Assembly (NCBI GenBank): GCA_028023455.1
Contig: JAQFVV010006305.1
Coordinates: 3,465,001 to 3,529,000 of the forward strand
Reading direction: 5' to 3'
Origin: Epiperipatus broadwayi
Lineage: Eukaryota; Onychophora; Udeonychophora; Euonychophora; Peripatidae
Length of the DNA stretch: 64,000 nt
Under the pieces are notes generated by a model. It was not told where the DNA came from and did not search any database. It saw only the letters and a list, made by a program, of their open reading frames with translations. Positions 60,256-64,000 of the stretch are shown piece after piece (position 1 is the stretch's first letter; every line of letters begins with the position of its first letter). The position numbers were made by a program, and so were the translations under genes.

Positions 60256-61300
60256 AATAAATTCATTTTTATAAAAAAAAAAATGTGTATGCTTTATATT
60301 TTACATCAATTTTTAAATTTAATTTTCTAATGCCTATCATGAGATTTTTTTTTTAGTTTCAACTACTAATGTAGTATCCTTAGTAAATTTAAAATTATGA
60401 ATGCATAATCAAAAAAGTAATCATAATTTTATCTATACACTAACAATTACTAAATTTTAGTTAACTTATGATAAAAATGGTCACTTTAATAACCTAATTA
60501 ATATACATTAAGATTACTACTTTCATCAAGAATTGTTTATATTTGACATGGAATAGGTTTATGTAATATTTGACCAGTGTCTAATCGAGTAGTTTTTTTT
60601 TAGTAGAATATATAAACTTCTCACTTGTATGGCTAATACTAAAGTTCTGGGGAAACCATATCAGATTCATAATATTATATTCAGCTCCTTCAAATCAACA
60701 TTTCACTGAAATAGTTCTATAAATTGGACAAATATCATCTTGTATGCTGATAGTGTTGTCTGAATTTAGGATCATGTAATGAAATGAATTTCTCAAAATA
60801 TTCTTATAATTTATTTTAAAATTGCAATTTGGTTAAATAAAAGATATTTCCTGCTTGAAAGAAGAATAAATTGAATATGAATCTTCATAATCAATATAGA
60901 GATTTAAAAGTAGATCAACAAATGACACAGTTTTAAAAACAATTGATGGATTAAAACCACAAAGACGATATCGATATTTTCAGGCCATAATCATTTTAGA
61001 TTTTCTGATGTATTGAGGGTAATATCTGGATATGAATAATAATATTATAATTTTATTATATCCATGAATGGCACAACCTTTTGTGATAACAATGATATTT
61101 AAAGAAGATGAAAGAATATTTTGATTATTTTTTGAATAATGATATAAAAACTTAAAACAATAACTTTTAGTGATGTATTTATTCTATCTATTCATTTAGA
61201 TTTAGGCAAAAATATTCAACTTAGTAAAATTAAAACAGCTCTTTGTAATATTAGCAATGAAAAGACTATAAATTTTTAAGTAATATCTATAGAAGTTTTA
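60256..61300. other. Unassigned AT-rich DNA between LINE copies
   Basis: May include the decayed upstream part of the LINE relic starting near 61,300, but I could not read a frame in it. Confidence 0.35.
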
Positions 61301-61750
61301 AAATATGCTATTAATTGACTCATGAAGTAAGAATGCTTATATTGATACTTTTTAATTTAAAAAATAGATTTGGATGTTGAGGTGCAACAAAACATGTAAT
61401 ATGTTGCCATTAATTTTAACAAGTTAAAAGGGAAGTCATATCTTCACAATAATATAAATACTAAAATTAAATTAGTTGCATATTGAACTATTATTTCCAT
61501 AAATTAATATACAAAAGTGAGACTTGTATGACCTATCAATGTAAAATAAAGGCATTAGAAAAATTTCATTTAAGAATATCCTATAAAATTCTAAGAACAT
61601 GATGGTTAAATCATAAGATCAATTAATATGTTCTTTAGATTGCTGAATGCAATACTATAAAGTCTATGATAGTAAAATTATAAGACTTTTCAAAAATGAA
61701 CTTGGGGAATATGGGAGAATTAAGCCCATTTAAAATCTTTTATGATTTTT
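61300..61750 (+). pseudogene. LINE RT C-terminal relic, related to the 53.7-56 kb lineage
   Basis: On the plus strand, frame-broken text reads NINTKIKLVAY, then CMTYQCKIKALEKFH, KILRT and WLNHKIN. This follows the order NxxTKxxxYxxxxxxxLLYGSExWxxYxxHIKxLExFHxRxLRxILxIxWxxxxTN known at the C-terminal side of the RT in this LINE type. Compare LLYGSERWTL and KSIEAFSFKEAL in the minus-strand copy at 53.7-56 kb. Stops throughout, so it is non-functional. Confidence 0.45.
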
Positions 61751-63040
61751 TAACAAAAAAAACATTAAATTTTAATAGGAATTTGAGAAGTCATATAAAA
61801 TGAACACTTTTTATACTTTCCTTCAATAAAAGCTATGATCATTGAAAAAAAAGGTTTGCTTTTTAAAATCATTACTGGTTAAACTTTTTGTATTATATTA
61901 GATTGTAAGGCCATATTCAGATTTAGATATCTTTCAGTAATGTTGTAAATAGTTGGGGAAAAACTAGTTGCAATTATAATAAGAGTTGATAAGCAATGGT
62001 ATATATGATACTAATAATCATATGATTAATTTCTTAGAAGGTAACCAATTGACCAAAATAAGATTTTTTTTCCTCAGCTGATAATTTATTTGGGATATTT
62101 TAGTTCTTGAACATGCATTAACTTATGTAAGCCACTAATTTATTTAATGTTTATTTTTTGTTAAGGAATATTAAAATACAGTAATAATTCAACTATTTGC
62201 TTCAAAACATGGGTTTAAATCAAATTAGAGTAAAATGTGAAAAATTTTCAGATTTCAATCATGTTTATACTTTTCACCTAATCCAGCTAATCATCTATTA
62301 TTGGGCAGAAAATAAATAAACAGTTAATGAATAAAATAAAGATGGCTAACTATGCAAATTCATTCTATTTGGTATTGGAAAGCCTAATGATTATTGCTTC
62401 TGTTCATCTAAGGAGTTATTGATAGAATTTAATATCTTGAAGCAGATGATATGAAGGTTTTTATCTATTTTGTATTTACATTTTTGTATGAAATAATCTT
62501 TTTGATTTTGTCTGTCCATTTTCTTCAATTTGTCAATACATGAATCAAGATAATTTTGAAACTTTCATGGGAATTTATTTATTTAATCAACACATTTAAA
62601 TTATTGGTAAAAAATATCACGTGATCATATACAAATTAAGTAAAATATATTAAAATTAAACTATAATTTGTAGAATAAAATTTAAAATATAAAGTTATAA
62701 TGTAGATCATATGATATAAAGATTGTATATTCTGTTCATAAATGGCTTTATGTTCAATTTTTTCAAAATCAAAGACCATATTTAAAATACTATTTTAGCG
62801 GAAATGTATTTGATGATTTAAAAAAAAGTTTAATATTTTAAATTAATTTAATCATATTGATAAGGTTATGCAGAATTTTTAAATATTATTAAGTATAATT
62901 TAAAATTAGCTTTAATAAATGGAAAATATTTTATAATTTATATATGTTATATTTTAAGATTTATTTAAGAGTCATTAATAAATAAATGTTTTTAGTTCAC
63001 TATAATTATTTTCAGGTAATATATAATTTAAAAGACCAAA
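61751..63040. other. Unassigned AT-rich DNA
   Basis: No coding frame, microsatellite or repeat copy recognised. Confidence 0.4.
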
Positions 63041-63042
63041 TC

Positions 63043-63115
63043 CCTAGCATGTTTCAATACAGAAGTACTATTTTCTGTCCAATGATGATACTTGTGTATT
63101 AAAAGCATGCTAGAA
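63043..63115. repeat. Short inverted repeat (hairpin)
   Basis: CTAGCATGTTTCAATACA and, 35 bases on, TGTATTAAAAGCATGCTAG pair with few mismatches. It may be a very short foldback or a random palindrome; no second copy was seen. Confidence 0.5.
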
Positions 63116-63302
63116 GTCTGATCTTTAAGTAGTATTTTACCCATCATATAACTATATATTGAAAGAAGTTATAGGACAAAATAAGAATAGTTTTATACTA
63201 TTTGCAACTATGGTTAAGGACTAAAGTGTATCTATATATAACTAATAAACTAACTTTTTTTTTTATCTGAAGGTTTGTTATAATGACATTTTAGTAGCAG
63301 TT

Positions 63303-63463
63303 ATATGTTGGACTACTTCCATCATCTAATATTAAATATTGAATGTCTTTAAAAAAATCTAAAGTTTCTCTAAACTAAAGTGTATGCTATTATTAATAGC
63401 TAATGAATCTGGAAACACACTCAATATTTAATATTAGATGATGGGAATAGGCAACATATTTTC
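63303..63463. repeat. 160-bp foldback
   Basis: Arms TCATCTAATATTAAATATTG (63,322 on) and CAATATTTAATATTAGATGA (63,421 on) are perfect inverted repeats. The pairing extends outward imperfectly through ATGTTGGACTACTTCCA / GGGAATAGGCAACAT, for about 40-bp arms around an 80-base centre. No coding content; MITE-like, but single copy here. Confidence 0.6.
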
Positions 63464-64000
63464 TGTTTATGTATAATTATGTATGGTAATATCTCAAAAA
63501 CTGATTTAGATCTTTTTGCAAAAGAATATTTTTATTTGGACAATTAAAGTTACTGTTTTATAAAGTTTGCATGCATTGTTTAGCTTACTGATAGACTGAG
63601 GATGTGAGAATTAAAAGTTTGGAATTGAAACTATCATTCACTTATTTAAAGGTAAAATCTCTTTTACTTTCAAATTATTTATCTTTTTACTTATTCAAGT
63701 AATTTATCATAAATTTATAAATCGACATTGATTTCATATTACAAATAATTTTTAAATATTGTTTATATCAACACTATTGTACAATTCTGAAATCATATTT
63801 AAATAAAAGACATTTGTTTTTCTAATGTTTCAAGTTACACCGACTTTTTTTTAGTGAGTGGTTATATATTATTCATAAGCTATTCTTTGTACCAAAAATA
63901 ATGTTTTATTATATTAATTAAAAAAATTTGATAAAACTGTCAGAATAATTAAAATAATACATTGTGGATTATTTAGTTAAAGAAAATCACATATATCTAA
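63464..64000. other. Unassigned AT-rich DNA
   Basis: Nothing recognisable to the end of the window. Confidence 0.4.

Noticed and set aside
1-64000. CRISPR arrays, rRNA genes, bacterial operons or plasmid features
   Set aside because: No regularly spaced repeats with unique spacers, no rRNA-like conserved blocks and no ribosome-binding-site gene organisation; the content is that of a repeat-rich animal genome.

Overview
This window is an AT-rich stretch (by eye about three quarters A+T) of an animal nuclear genome made almost entirely of transposable elements in different states of decay. I found no convincing host protein-coding gene, rRNA gene or CRISPR array. The kind of DNA is indicated by non-LTR retrotransposons (LINEs) with fused AP-endonuclease and reverse transcriptase, a Penelope-like element (PLE) with a GIY-YIG endonuclease, many long (TA)n microsatellites, foldback/MITE-like elements and possible tRNA-derived SINEs. 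An invertebrate is most likely. A mollusc or other lophotrochozoan is a guess, not shown by the sequence.

Layout. 1-3.8 kb: unassigned AT-rich DNA, with possible tRNA-derived relics near 2.7 and 3.5 kb. 3.8-8.75 kb: a PLE in palindromic arrangement. A deletion derivative lies on the minus strand, followed by a 5'-truncated copy on the plus strand whose 3' UTR appears split by a 3.57 kb insertion in a TA tract. 8.75-13.4 and 17.16-21.5 kb: two diverged copies of a 4.3-4.6 kb non-coding repeat with ends TTGTRCCCT...AGGGCACAA set in (TA)n. 24.45-25.14 kb: a 690-bp near-complete foldback element flanked by TA; a partial relative lies at 36.4-36.9 kb. 25.8-28.5 kb: a decayed EN-RT LINE of an RTE-like family. 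31.7-32.1 and 47.0-47.2 kb: a second foldback family. 37.2-43.45 kb: the centrepiece, a largely open RTE-like LINE interrupted by a second LINE that is complete (3,486 bp, one 992-codon ORF, exact 12-bp target-site duplication). 45.7 kb: a 3' scrap of the RTE-like family. 48.8-49.3 kb: a third foldback. 51.6-56.05 kb: relics of two further LINE lineages. 58.0-60.25 kb: another RTE-like copy, carrying a 571-bp insertion with a 14-bp duplication. 61.3-61.75 kb: a LINE relic related to the one at 53.7-56 kb. 63.0-63.5 kb: short foldbacks.

How the parts relate. The elements are nested and several ends fall in (TA)n tracts, so insertion order can be read: the RTE-like element before the 992-codon LINE, and the PLE before the 3.57 kb TA-flanked element. 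The two other RTE-like copies act as internal empty sites for the nested insertion. The exact 5' end of the inserted LINE can be hand-folded into a double pseudoknot resembling HDV-like self-cleaving ribozymes, which some LINEs are known to carry there. The inserted LINE is the only element here that still looks coding-competent.
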